A stretch of DNA of 33,164 nt from Bacteriovorax sp. Its GTDB lineage: Bacteria > Bdellovibrionota > Bacteriovoracia > Bacteriovoracales > Bacteriovoracaceae. Of this stretch, positions 1 through 8,145 are shown one piece after another; the first letter of the stretch is position 1; each line of letters opens with the position of its first letter. The notes beneath the pieces are model-generated. The model was not told the origin of the DNA. It searched no databases and worked only from the letters and a program-made list of their open reading frames with translations. The DNA lies in contig JAQTTZ010000038.1 in assembly GCA_028710485.1 (NCBI GenBank), positions 1-33,164 on the forward strand, given 5' to 3'. Both the position numbers and the translations under genes were made by a program.

Positions 1-1221
1 CAGATAAAATTTTATTTTATCATCAGGTGTGCTGAAATTTCCTTCAAACTTTGGTTTGTTGACTTGCTCTTCTTTTTTGACTTCACCCTCAAGCTCTTCT
101 TTCATTTTCCTTTTTAATTTTTCATCTGCTGTTTCCAGTAGTACATCGTTTTCTGAAGAAAGATTTGAACCAAACTTTTTATAAGCGTATTCGTAAAAAG
201 GTTTTAAAAATTTTAGATTGGATTTACCACGCTCTAAAAATACAATAATAACTCGCACGTACTCTCGATTGGCAAGGTCGTGAGACCAGGCCGCGAAGAG
301 ATAAGTCATCCCCTGCTGATCTATACGACGGCCGTAAGAAATATTTTTATACTGAGCATAGATTGGAATGGCCGAATCAATAGTGCTATTTTTATAAATG
401 GTATCCTTCAAAATCCGCTCTCGGAAATGTTCCGCCGAAATATTATCGACCTTAGTCTTAATGGTCATCGAATAAATTATTCCCTTTTCGATGATAAAAA
501 GGCGCTCTAGGAGATACTTGGGGTCCTCGCTGGGTAGTTCAATTAACCCATGATTAGAGGCCTGATCAAAAGAAATACGCATAGTATTTGTCGGAAAAAG
601 ATGGGTGCGGTTGTAGAGAATATAAAGATTATATACAAGATCGTTATAAGTTACTTTTCGCAAAGTAAATAGCGACTCATAAAAACTTTTTCCAACGTTT
701 GAAGGAAGAGATAGTTTTTTGGAAAAAAGATCTCGCCAAACATCCTCTTCCATTTTTCTAGAAATATGATTTCTAAAAATTGGAAGTAAAAATAGTTTTT
801 GATCCCCGGAAATAGTTTCCAGTTTATAGGTTTTCTCCAGTATAAAAGAAAAAAGTTCTGTATTTTTTCCGTCAAAAAAACGACCTCCCAAACGAGGACC
901 GCTGCTTTCAATTTTGATTGTAGGTATCAAAGAAAAAATTGGATGATTTAATGGTAAAGGTAGTTGAAAATTAGAAAAATGAAAATTGGTATAAAGACCT
1001 GAATCTTCTCGAGCACTTCCTAAATCTTTTTTAAAAATAAATTCTTGTCCATCATAGAAAACGGGCAGGCTGGGTCTCATTACTAAAAATCGCGTCGATA
1101 CCCCTTCAGTTAATGTCAGAGTATAAATATGATAAGGCGCAATCACGAAGAGGCCAAGACCTCCTGCAATTAATAAAAGTGCGACAGTCAGGAATATCAA
1201 TTTTTTCAACATATCTCTCAT
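1..1221 (-). CDS. Membrane-anchored protein of unknown function, 3' end cut by window edge
   Basis: An open frame of 407 codons without a stop runs from ATG 1221 to base 1, so the C-terminus lies outside the window. The protein begins MRDMLKKLIFLTVALLLIAG, a single N-terminal membrane anchor or uncleaved signal (about residues 5-29), followed by a long mixed domain. The last part seen (about residues 365-395) is Lys/Glu-rich and probably helical. No family is recognised. A second in-frame ATG at 1212 is an alternative start; neither has a strong Shine-Dalgarno. It is divergent from the lipoprotein gene at 1367, with a palindrome between the two. The existence of the gene is well supported by the long stop-free frame; its function is unknown. 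Confidence 0.8.
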   Translation of the reverse strand, partial: MRDMLKKLIFLTVALLLIAGGLGLFVIAPYHIYTLTLTEGVSTRFLVMRPSLPVFYDGQEFIFKKDLGSAREDSGLYTNFHFSNFQLPLPLNHPIFSLIPTIKIESSGPRLGGRFFDGKNTELFSFILEKTYKLETISGDQKLFLLPIFRNHISRKMEEDVWRDLFSKKLSLPSNVGKSFYESLFTLRKVTYNDLVYNLYILYNRTHLFPTNTMRISFDQASNHGLIELPSEDPKYLLERLFIIEKGIIYSMTIKTKVDNISAEHFRERILKDTIYKNSTIDSAIPIYAQYKNISYGRRIDQQGMTYLFAAWSHDLANREYVRVIIVFLERGKSNLKFLKPFYEYAYKKFGSNLSSENDVLLETADEKLKRKMKEELEGEVKKEEQVNKPKFEGNFSTPDDKIKFYL

Positions 1222-1277
1222 TATCGGATCTTAAAGCACTTAAGTTGATGCATTTTGCAGAAAGATAATGGTGAACC

Positions 1278-1310
1278 AGGCAAATATTTGCCTCAACTAT
1301 TTTGGGCAAA
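1278..1310. promoter_or_regulatory. 16-bp perfect palindrome plus repeated half-site (candidate operator)
   Basis: Bases 1278-1293 read AGGCAAATATTTGCCT, a perfect 16-bp palindrome. The half-site GGCAAA recurs at 1305-1310, 26 bp downstream of its first copy at 1279. The site lies between two divergent genes and just upstream of a TATAAT at 1322-1327, so it is well placed for a dimeric regulator. Function is inferred from position and symmetry only. Confidence 0.5.
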
Positions 1311-1327
1311 AAACCGAGAAGTATAAT
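1297..1327 (+). promoter_or_regulatory. Putative promoter of the lipoprotein gene at 1367
   Basis: A perfect TATAAT lies at 1322-1327, 39 bases before the ATG. Upstream, CTATTTTGGGC (1297-1307) ends 14 bases before it. The TTGGGC part would be an unusually close -35, whereas TTTTGG would be 16 bases away. The same arrangement is found before phnD (14018-14048). Confidence 0.5.
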
Positions 1328-1366
1328 GAATAATAGGATGAAAATATCCAAAAAGGCGCTATTAAT

Positions 1367-2026
1367 ATGAAAAAAGTTATTCCTTTAATGATCTCGACAC
1401 TAGCTCTTCTGACCTCTTGCGATTCGCCAAGATCCCAACGGGCGATTAGCTCATCTTATAATAACGGCCTTACCAGCAATGGAAATGTGGCAACCGTTAA
1501 TTTAGACAATAGCAATTCATCGACTACTCCGGCAACCGGAACAGCATCTGTTATTCCAACAGATGCTTCTCAATGTAAATTTGCCAGTGATGGTGTGACT
1601 GGTTTCGAATCGACAAGTACACACCTTGGTGACTACACTCTTTGCCAAAGTTCGACTGATAAAAGTGTTGTTTATTTTCAACTAAAAACTCCACCGACCA
1701 ATAGCAATGGTGACATCAGCATTTGCTTGATTCCTACCACCAGCAGCGGATCGAATTCAATTTATGTAGGTAATCCAATGTGCGGTTATTTTAAAGATCC
1801 TAAAGCTGTTCGCAAAATTAATTTTATAAAATACGCGCAATACGCTAATGCCACGATCAACGGTGTTATCTTCTTTAAAGACTTAAGCTGGTATTATCCG
1901 GTTTATAATAATTATATGATGACTCTTGATGCTTATAAGACATGTATGAATATGCTTGCTTATGGAAATACAGCTTACTGCCAATCATTTAAAACGGTTG
2001 GTCAGTACGTCTTTAAACAATTCTAA
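1367..2026 (+). CDS. Predicted lipoprotein of unknown function
   Basis: This 219-residue protein has a type II signal sequence ending in the lipobox LTSC, with the lipidated Cys at residue 18 followed by Asp-Ser. Residues about 25-62 are a Ser/Thr/Asn-rich linker. The remainder contains several Cys residues and many aromatic residues, suggesting a disulfide-bonded exported domain. It is probably anchored in an envelope membrane; the Asp at +2 would favour inner-membrane retention under enterobacterial rules, which may not hold here. It is transcribed alone, divergent from the gene at 1-1221 and convergent with the one at 2041-2928. No family is recognised. Confidence 0.8.
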   Translation: MKKVIPLMISTLALLTSCDSPRSQRAISSSYNNGLTSNGNVATVNLDNSNSSTTPATGTASVIPTDASQCKFASDGVTGFESTSTHLGDYTLCQSSTDKSVVYFQLKTPPTNSNGDISICLIPTTSSGSNSIYVGNPMCGYFKDPKAVRKINFIKYAQYANATINGVIFFKDLSWYYPVYNNYMMTLDAYKTCMNMLAYGNTAYCQSFKTVGQYVFKQF

Positions 2027-2040
2027 AAAAGATTTAAGTC

Positions 2041-2928
2041 TTAATTATTTAAGTGACCGGCAATTCTTTTGCCGGTCCTAAATTCAGAATATAAATCCAA
2101 ATCATTAGTCGGAAAGGCCAGAACTGGAAAGACACTTACGTCAGGAGAATCTTCATTCTCTTTATCTTTTCTTTTTAAGCATGAAATGATGTAAAAAAAG
2201 TTCTCTCGTTCTTTGATATACGACTTTATATAAACGATAAATGTATCCCCTTCCTTGTCACGACTTTCAAAAACTTCGTCAGGAGTTTCAAGTGTTTCAG
2301 GAAAACAGGACTCATAGAGCATGAAGTCTTCAAATGGGATATCGTCATCCTTTCTTTTAACCAGCAACTCTGCCAGTAACACTGATTTTTTATTTTCTAG
2401 GAGTTGCATGAAGTTGAAATCATCTTCACTAAAATCTTCACTAAATTCTTTTGGAAACTCGCCTTCGGCACTTTGTTCTTTGTTATTAACTTTTTCACCT
2501 GTGCGGATTTCTGCCAGAAATTGGCGTGACCTTGTTGTAGTACTTAGGAAAACAAACGAAGCTTCCCCGCTGTAGACCTTACATATCACGACGCCACTAA
2601 ATTTATCATAATGCTTGATGTACGTGAATATTTCTTCATCCAATTCATTGCTTACTTTCCAGACTTCATCAAAAGAGGAGAGAACTTCATCCACTAATTG
2701 TTTGTCAGAAAAATTGAAATTTATTTTTTCTTCTTCGATACCCAGATTTTTTCTCATGTTGAGTTCAATACTTTCAAAATGGCGAATTAGAGGAATATAA
2801 AAATCTTCAATACAAGCTTCTGAGCAAAAGCCCTTAGTGCTTTTCTCTTCGACGAAAAGCAGTTTATCAAGTGAAGGCAGGATTGCCTTGCATTCGGTAC
2901 AGTAATAGAGAGGTTTATTAATTTTCAT
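2041..2928 (-). CDS. Hypothetical protein with N-terminal CxxC...CxxxC zinc-ribbon-like motif
   Basis: This 295-residue protein has C10-x2-C13 and C35-x3-C39 (FCSEAC), spaced like a small zinc-binding treble-clef/TRASH- or MYM-like finger. An acidic, mostly helical and beta mixed region without signal peptide or membrane segment follows, so it is probably cytoplasmic. The rest matches no family I recognise. It begins 15 bases after the stop of the exported protein at 2944-3822 and is probably co-transcribed with it. No clear Shine-Dalgarno precedes the ATG. A perfect 7-bp inverted repeat (2055-2061 with 2071-2077) falls inside its last codons without a T-run. Zinc binding is inferred from Cys spacing only. 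Confidence 0.75.
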   Translation of the reverse strand: MKINKPLYYCTECKAILPSLDKLLFVEEKSTKGFCSEACIEDFYIPLIRHFESIELNMRKNLGIEEEKINFNFSDKQLVDEVLSSFDEVWKVSNELDEEIFTYIKHYDKFSGVVICKVYSGEASFVFLSTTTRSRQFLAEIRTGEKVNNKEQSAEGEFPKEFSEDFSEDDFNFMQLLENKKSVLLAELLVKRKDDDIPFEDFMLYESCFPETLETPDEVFESRDKEGDTFIVYIKSYIKERENFFYIISCLKRKDKENEDSPDVSVFPVLAFPTNDLDLYSEFRTGKRIAGHLNN

Positions 2929-2943
2929 TGGTAATAATCACGA

Positions 2944-3822
2944 TTAAAGATTCAGGTTTAATCCGGCAAAAAGTGAATTGGAGTAGGCTCCATGCAAATC
3001 AAAAAGTTTTGCAGTGGCCAAATCCTGGTCATTTTTTGGCCTATTGGTTCTAAAACGTGCTCCCAACTCTAGACTAACGGCCGGTGCAATCGTTAGATTA
3101 AGCTTTGGTGAGAGTGTTGAAAAACTAATACTCCTCATTAAATAATTTGATCTCGCTGTATCACCTGACTGGTTAATTTTAAAATTTTCCACTTCCATTT
3201 CAAATTGAATATCGTTGGAAACCATCCAACCTCCACTTATAGTGATGCGGTTGATATTTCCAATACTCATATCCTGAGATTTTTTTGGAGGACCTGTAAG
3301 AGTCATATCGTATCCAAGTCCCAGTCCAAAAGTTCCAAAGCGCTTAGTGGTTTCCACTCCAAAAATTTTATCTGTTCTTGAACTTGCCAATTGAGAAGAC
3401 CCAGGAAGTTTTGCTCCTCCATAGATATCGAGACGGGCCTCATCGCTAGGGCCCCCAAAACGAAGCCAGTTAAAACCTATAATCACTTTTGGATTTCCAC
3501 TCTGAGAGCTCCCCTTAGTCTGAGCGTTCCAATAAGTGGCATCAACGTAGATATTAACTGGTGTCTGAAGATGAGTATTAAGGTTGAGCACGCCTACTTT
3601 TTCGGAGTCAATTTCCAGTGCTTCATAATTTGTATTGAAAGAAAAATCTGATTTCCATATCAAAGATTTTGATTCCTGGCGTGAAGCTTGAAGTTGCATT
3701 GAGGATTTATTGGCGGGGGAAAGTTTATTTTCAGGAACGGCCTCGCTGTAATCGACTAAGGCCCATGCATTTAATGAAAGAGTTGTGAGAAATAAGGGTA
3801 ATGATAAAGTTTTAATATTCAT
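2944..3822 (-). CDS. Exported protein, probable outer-membrane beta-barrel-like
   Basis: This 292-residue protein starts with a signal peptide (MNIKTLSLPLFLTTLSLNAWA, cleavage near residue 21). The mature part alternates hydrophobic and polar residues in short stretches rich in Gly, Asn and aromatics, for example the DIYGGAKLPG and GTFGLGLGYD stretches. It ends in a hydrophobic/polar alternating segment (FAGLNLNL), as in small outer-membrane barrels. It is the first gene of a two-gene unit with the CxxC protein. An outer-membrane location is inferred from this pattern, not from a recognised family. Confidence 0.7.
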   Translation of the reverse strand: MNIKTLSLPLFLTTLSLNAWALVDYSEAVPENKLSPANKSSMQLQASRQESKSLIWKSDFSFNTNYEALEIDSEKVGVLNLNTHLQTPVNIYVDATYWNAQTKGSSQSGNPKVIIGFNWLRFGGPSDEARLDIYGGAKLPGSSQLASSRTDKIFGVETTKRFGTFGLGLGYDMTLTGPPKKSQDMSIGNINRITISGGWMVSNDIQFEMEVENFKINQSGDTARSNYLMRSISFSTLSPKLNLTIAPAVSLELGARFRTNRPKNDQDLATAKLFDLHGAYSNSLFAGLNLNL

Positions 3823-4064
3823 ACCAATCCTTGGAAGCTCAAAAATTACTATTTTTGGAGCACATCATGCACTCCTTGATAGGATACCCGCAAAAGGGGA
3901 AAATTTAAACCATGCATTTTTGGCCGACTCTTTTAAGCGGTCAATATTTTTTTATTATAACTTATTGTTTTTAGAAAATTGGGCCATTTCGGAAAGAGTT
4001 ACCCTCTCCATATAAAGAAAAGAATTCAACTAACATATTAAGAGCGGATCTATTTAATTGGAGG

Positions 4065-4382
4065 ATGTATTTGGAAATTCTTTATCGCCCAGAGGAATCA
4101 ATGAAAGCACTTATTCATTTAGGAACTCAGGGACACTATCCTCTTTTTCATGAATTATGGATGAAAGATCCAGAAATAAAAGAAAAAAAGTTTCAAAAAA
4201 TAACTGGGGTTGAAAGAGCTCGCGCAAAAAAACTTTTCCTAAGAGTTTCGAAGCATCGCCAGCTAGAGCACAAAAAAACAGTCCTTCTCTCGATGGATAA
4301 TGAAGACAGAATCCTTTTTATGAAAGCTTTTTTTAAATTGGTCGAAGGAAAAATTCTCGATCTAAAACCCGAGATCCATTAG
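4065..4382 (+). CDS. Small hypothetical protein, first gene of a three-gene cluster
   Basis: This 105-residue protein has no signal peptide, is rich in Lys, Glu and Leu, and is predicted helical, so it is likely cytoplasmic. No family is recognised. The start is ambiguous. GGAGG (4060-4064) touches the ATG at 4065, too close for normal initiation. The in-frame TTG at 4071 lies 6 bases after it, the usual distance, so translation may really begin there and give a protein two residues shorter. The next gene begins 4 bases after the stop, suggesting an operon with the genes at 4387 and 4692. Confidence 0.65.
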   Translation: MYLEILYRPEESMKALIHLGTQGHYPLFHELWMKDPEIKEKKFQKITGVERARAKKLFLRVSKHRQLEHKKTVLLSMDNEDRILFMKAFFKLVEGKILDLKPEIH

Positions 4383-4386
4383 CATA

Positions 4387-4695
4387 ATGAAAATAAAGTT
4401 TTTTATTCCTTTATTCATTCTTCTTTATTCAGGACTTTCATTTAGCGAGTACAGAGTTTTTCAATATTACGTGCGTCCCAAAATACAAAACATAACTGTT
4501 GTAACAGCGGAATTAGTGACTTCAACTCTCGATCCGATTGCCTACGTGGCCTATCATGGAGGACAGGAATCAGTGGAAGTTAATCTACTTCGTTCTTGGC
4601 AGTGTATGGGGAATACTTCAAAATCTCAAGTCTGCTCGATCAGTGAGGGACGTGAATTAAATGGAGCACCACAGGTTTCTGGAGTTAAACCATGA
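4387..4695 (+). CDS. Small exported protein
   Basis: This 102-residue protein has an N-terminal signal peptide (MKIKFFIPLFILLYSGLSFS, cleavage about residue 20). The short mature domain contains two Cys residues (in WQCMG and SQVCS) that could form a disulfide. No family is recognised. It is the middle gene of the 4065-5867 cluster: 4 bases after the upstream stop, and its own stop overlaps the next start (ATGA at 4692-4695), so the downstream gene is probably translationally coupled. Confidence 0.7.
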   Translation: MKIKFFIPLFILLYSGLSFSEYRVFQYYVRPKIQNITVVTAELVTSTLDPIAYVAYHGGQESVEVNLLRSWQCMGNTSKSQVCSISEGRELNGAPQVSGVKP

Positions 4696-5867
4696 AAGTT
4701 AATGATAATAATTCTGAAATACTAGATTATTCAAAAAAACTTGATAGTAAACTTCGCGACCAAACGGTTAAAAAAGAATCCGAGATTGAGAATATAAAAA
4801 AAATTTATGAAAAGAAAATCGATGCTGCTAAAATTGAAGGCGAAGACCGCTATATTAATAGCATTAAAAGAAATGATGATCAATTAGTCGGTGCTTCAAA
4901 AGACTATGAAGATAAATTAAACAATTACAAAGAAAACCTGGATAAAACTCAAAAAAGTATCACACAAGAAGAAAATGCTCTTCGAAGTGATCATTCTCAG
5001 AAAATGGAAAGCTTTAAGGATCAATACCTTGGAAATATGCGCGAGCAGTTTCAATCGGCCAGTGACAATCAGGAAGCACTTCACCAGCAAAATCAAAACA
5101 GCATGCAAACTATTACTGACAAGGCACGTGCTGAAAAAAATCATCTCGATAACTCTGCTCGTGCAGAGATCAATGCTCTTTCCAGCGAATACAATCAAAA
5201 AGGGATTACTACCGAGAGAGAGTACCGGGCCAACTTAGACAATGATCTTCGAACACACCAAACAGACATTAATCTTCAAAAAACTGAACTCAAAAAAGTG
5301 ATGGATAAAAGTACCGAGCAAAATAAAAGACTCGAAACTGAAAAATTAAAAGTTCAAACTGATGAGCTCACCTACCTCGACAATCATCAAAAAGACATTT
5401 TAGCTCAAAAGCAAAGCGACTTTAAAATTCGTTATGAAAACTTGGTAAAGGAGCACGATTCTTTGCTTACAGAATTAAAGACTCATTTTGAAGCTGATGT
5501 GAAAAAGATGGTCGAGAGTTCTGCTGGTCAAAAAAGAATTATCGCCAATAGAGTTGATGATCAATTTTATCGAGTTGAAACCCTAAATCCAACGATTGCA
5601 GAGACAGAAAAAGAATACCAGGTCTCATTAGCAGTGCCAGAACATGAAAAAGAAAATGTCCATTTATCGGTTCATGGACGTAGTGTAAAGATGACCTTAA
5701 CCCGTAAATTTACAGATTCGGTTGAAGATAAAAATGGCAGTACAAATAGGTCCACCAGGAACGAACTCTTTAGTAAGGATTTTCCAAGTAAGGATATCCT
5801 AAATCCAAAACTGGTCGTTCAAAAATATGAGAATGGCCTTCTGACTTATAAAATCCAAAAACTCTAA
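4692..5867 (+). CDS. Long coiled-coil protein with C-terminal alpha-crystallin (Hsp20)-like domain
   Basis: This 391-residue protein has no signal peptide. Residues 1 to about 280 are a nearly continuous charged helix rich in Glu, Lys, Gln and Asp, typical of coiled coil. Residues about 288-391 change to beta-type sequence: YQVSLAVPEHEKENVHLSVH, then a segment ending KMTLTRKF, then a C-terminal GLLTYKIQK. This resembles the core of small heat-shock proteins, with its beta strands around a proline/charge-rich turn and a final 'G-L-hydrophobic-IxK' strand. Such domains normally have a short variable N-terminal region, not a 280-residue coil. The start overlaps the preceding stop. The stop overlaps that of the convergent MgtC-like gene by 4 bases. 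A chaperone or scaffold role is inference. Confidence 0.7.
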   Translation: MKVNDNNSEILDYSKKLDSKLRDQTVKKESEIENIKKIYEKKIDAAKIEGEDRYINSIKRNDDQLVGASKDYEDKLNNYKENLDKTQKSITQEENALRSDHSQKMESFKDQYLGNMREQFQSASDNQEALHQQNQNSMQTITDKARAEKNHLDNSARAEINALSSEYNQKGITTEREYRANLDNDLRTHQTDINLQKTELKKVMDKSTEQNKRLETEKLKVQTDELTYLDNHQKDILAQKQSDFKIRYENLVKEHDSLLTELKTHFEADVKKMVESSAGQKRIIANRVDDQFYRVETLNPTIAETEKEYQVSLAVPEHEKENVHLSVHGRSVKMTLTRKFTDSVEDKNGSTNRSTRNELFSKDFPSKDILNPKLVVQKYENGLLTYKIQKL

Positions 5868-6625
5868 TCTTCGGTGGTCGTATTGACATTGGTTCTATTG
5901 ATCGATTTGCTTTCGATTTGATGATAATGCATTTTTTCAACTTGCACGATATCGCGAAGCTCATCCCCCATAATTCTCATTTTCTTGGGATGCAAATAAA
6001 CATAAAAATCAATATGACGTATATTCTTTTCTTTATCAAGAATCTCCTCATGAAGCTCATCAATACGATCTGTAATATTAAAAACGATTTCTTTAACAAA
6101 GTTTTTAATATCGCCGTTAGAAAGGATTTCAATATGAAAATAACGATGGTTCTTGGTCGACTCAAAACCTTGGTAAATTGGGCCTAAAAGTCTAAGAACT
6201 GACAGAATGGTTAATGTAAAAATTGTCGCAATGACGGGAAAACCGTAGCCAATTGTCATTCCAATTGCAGCGACCACCCAAATGGTGGCGGCAGTGGTCA
6301 AACCAATAATATTTCCGCGGTCCTGCATAATGGCCCCGGCCCCAAGAAAACCAATTCCAGAAACGATCTGCGCAGGAATTCTAGATGCATCATAACTGAT
6401 CCCTCCACCTTGGGAATGCCCAAGCATCGAGATGGCCGTATAGAGAGTCGCTCCGAGACAAATAAGAACATTGGTCTTAATACCAGCATTTTTCATTTTT
6501 TGTTCTCGGTCATAACCAACCAAGCTTCCTAAGATCAGGCCTGTTACAATCTTGATCCCCATTCCCAAATAGGCATCGACCTGTCCCAAATGCTCTATAA
6601 AAACTGTCTCTGTTGCAACCATCAT
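5864..6625 (-). CDS. MgtC/SapB family membrane protein
   Basis: This 253-residue protein belongs to the MgtC/SapB family. Hydrophobic helices are at about 23-37, 50-68, 83-101, 107-127 and 130-146. Family signatures seen are G..GSLVGYDRE (R40, E41), KNAGIKTNVLICLGAT (45-60), RIPAQIVSGIGFLGAGAIM (82-100) and GLTTAATIWVVAAIGM (108-123). A cytoplasmic C-terminal domain of about 100 residues follows, with an ACT-like beta/alpha pattern as in longer MgtC proteins. In other bacteria MgtC is tied to growth at low magnesium and survival inside host cells; the transported substrate, if any, is unsettled. Two Met codons open the frame (6625, 6622); AGGA upstream suits the second slightly better. It is convergent with the coiled-coil gene. 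Confidence 0.9.
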   Translation of the reverse strand: MMVATETVFIEHLGQVDAYLGMGIKIVTGLILGSLVGYDREQKMKNAGIKTNVLICLGATLYTAISMLGHSQGGGISYDASRIPAQIVSGIGFLGAGAIMQDRGNIIGLTTAATIWVVAAIGMTIGYGFPVIATIFTLTILSVLRLLGPIYQGFESTKNHRYFHIEILSNGDIKNFVKEIVFNITDRIDELHEEILDKEKNIRHIDFYVYLHPKKMRIMGDELRDIVQVEKMHYHQIESKSINRTNVNTTTED

Positions 6626-6742
6626 TATCCTGTTTCCTTATGAATTTTTCTTAACCTTGCAGTAATACCTTTTATCTAGATCATGCTTTTGATACAATAG
6701 ATTTGAGTATTAATAATCTATTATAAGATCAGTTTCCTTATT

Positions 6743-7909
6743 ATGAAAAGACCACATCTCGTTCATTTTTTGGCCATAGTGACTGATGACTCGATCAATA
6801 TCAAGGCATCCATCACTTTAAAGGAAAACCTGATCGCCCAAAACCTCGATCTCGACATCCCGACTCCAAAATTTCCCATACAGGCATTAAGGCTGCTCAA
6901 TGCTTATCAATTCACCATGAAAATTGTTGGCGTAACTAAAGATCAGAGGGAAATTTATAAAAAATCTTTCGAGTCTGATTCATTTGGTAATTTTAATTTT
7001 AAAATTCCAAAAACCTTAGAGCGTGACCAGATTGAAATCCTTCAGCTCTTTGAAGTTAAAAAGCGTCCTGGTCTTGAATTGCACCTAGGGACTTATATTC
7101 CTTTGCGCATCTTCTCTCCTAAGAAGATTATTATTTGTGATTTTGATAAAACTTTAGTCGATACGAAGTATTCAACGACTAAAGAAGTTTATCGTTCGCT
7201 GACTAGACCGATGGCCGAGAATCCAACAGTGACATCAAGTGTAAATATCCTCCATCGTTATATTAGAATGGGCCATCACCCTTTTATTCTCTCGGCCTCT
7301 CCCCATTTTTACGAAGACACGATGAGAGACTGGCTTTATAAAAATAATATTTTTTCGGCAGGAATATTTCTCAAAGACTATCGTCATTTTTTCTCTTTTT
7401 TAGAGGGAGAACTCACTACCAAAGACCTAAAATTTCAAGGGCTGTATAAACTCAACCACCTCTTGGATATTTTATTGATGACAGGTATTCCCGATGAATT
7501 GGTTTTGATGGGTGATAACTTCGAATCTGATCCGGCAATTTACCTGACATTGGCAAAAATTCTTCGCGAAGATATAGATCCATGGGTAATTTGGAATAGC
7601 ATTAAAGAACAGGATATTTTTCAACTTAAGAAAAAACAAAACTCCCAATTTTTAAATAAGATCTACCAGCTCGACAATCTATTGACGAGAAAAAGAAAAG
7701 AAGGCGGCTACCAAAATCCGGCAAAAAAAATAATGATCAAAATTTATATCAGAAAAAGATTTAAGGCCGATGAGTTGGTTGCCCCTGAGTTTTTTGAAAA
7801 GCAAAAAACCTTTCTTGATTTAATTGAAATGTACGACGGCCTTTATCAGGAAGAATTTGACCGTTTAACTCAAGAAAATAATGTAAATGGCGCTGATAAG
7901 ACGATATAA
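6743..7909 (+). CDS. APP1-like (DUF2183) HAD-superfamily phosphatase
   Basis: This 388-residue protein has an N-terminal beta-rich region (1 to about 120) and then a HAD-type catalytic domain. Motif I is D133-F-D135-K-T137 (IICDFDKTLVDT), motif II is S184-A-S (LSASP), and motif III/IV is MGDNFESDP with D258 and D263. A conserved-type Lys (K236) lies between them. This is the order and spacing of the APP1/DUF2183 phosphatidate phosphatase-like family, which dephosphorylates lipid phosphates in yeast. There is no signal peptide, so it is likely cytoplasmic. Substrate is not shown by sequence. It lies upstream of a ceramidase-like hydrolase on the same strand, consistent with a lipid role. A possible -10 (TATAAG, 6722-6727) precedes it. 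Confidence 0.75.
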   Translation: MKRPHLVHFLAIVTDDSINIKASITLKENLIAQNLDLDIPTPKFPIQALRLLNAYQFTMKIVGVTKDQREIYKKSFESDSFGNFNFKIPKTLERDQIEILQLFEVKKRPGLELHLGTYIPLRIFSPKKIIICDFDKTLVDTKYSTTKEVYRSLTRPMAENPTVTSSVNILHRYIRMGHHPFILSASPHFYEDTMRDWLYKNNIFSAGIFLKDYRHFFSFLEGELTTKDLKFQGLYKLNHLLDILLMTGIPDELVLMGDNFESDPAIYLTLAKILREDIDPWVIWNSIKEQDIFQLKKKQNSQFLNKIYQLDNLLTRKRKEGGYQNPAKKIMIKIYIRKRFKADELVAPEFFEKQKTFLDLIEMYDGLYQEEFDRLTQENNVNGADKTI

Positions 7910-8106
7910 CCCAAACATAAATACAGTCCATTTTTATGGAATTTTGTAGCTGCACTTGCATCTTTGAATATACCTTTGGTTAACGGCAATACTGAAAAAT
8001 CAAATTTAATAATTTCCAGATACACTCGAAAAACAGCAGCTATAAGCATTGCGATATTTAACCATTGATTGCTAGCACCGTTAAAACCATTTATAATATT
8101 AAACAT
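7870..8106 (-). CDS. Small two-helix membrane protein
   Basis: This 78-residue protein has two hydrophobic segments, about residues 15-32 (WLNIAMLIAAVFRVYLEI) and 60-77 (GLYLCLGYIVLSAPFTLF), joined by a short polar linker. It is preceded by AGAGGAG four bases before the ATG, one of the best Shine-Dalgarno sites in the window. This argues that it is real despite overlapping the last 40 bases of the APP1-like gene on the other strand. It is divergent from the ceramidase-like gene (start 8146). No family is recognised. Its position between two predicted lipid enzymes suggests, but does not show, a related role. Confidence 0.65.
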   Translation of the reverse strand: MFNIINGFNGASNQWLNIAMLIAAVFRVYLEIIKFDFSVLPLTKGIFKDASAATKFHKNGLYLCLGYIVLSAPFTLFS

Positions 8107-8145
8107 ACAACTCCTCTTTGGACACTCTTAGGACACACAAGGTTT

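Noticed and set aside
280..510. Plus-strand frame opposite the left-edge gene
   Set aside because: It is the shadow of a 407-codon stop-free minus-strand frame with a membrane anchor; short, without ribosome site.
2055..2077. GACCGGC/GCCGGTC hairpin as terminator
   Set aside because: It lies inside the last codons of the minus-strand gene and no T-run follows on either strand.
3919..3952. Terminator-like stem TTGGCCG/CGGTCAA followed by a T-run on the plus strand
   Set aside because: No plus-strand gene lies upstream and the stem contains a G-T pair; it may only limit stray transcription. The rest of the 242-base gap at 3823-4064 shows no other feature.
8065..8145. N-terminal extension of the ceramidase-like protein from TTG 8065
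   Set aside because: It overlaps the divergent small membrane protein gene and its ribosome site, and lacks a Shine-Dalgarno; ATG 8146 is better.
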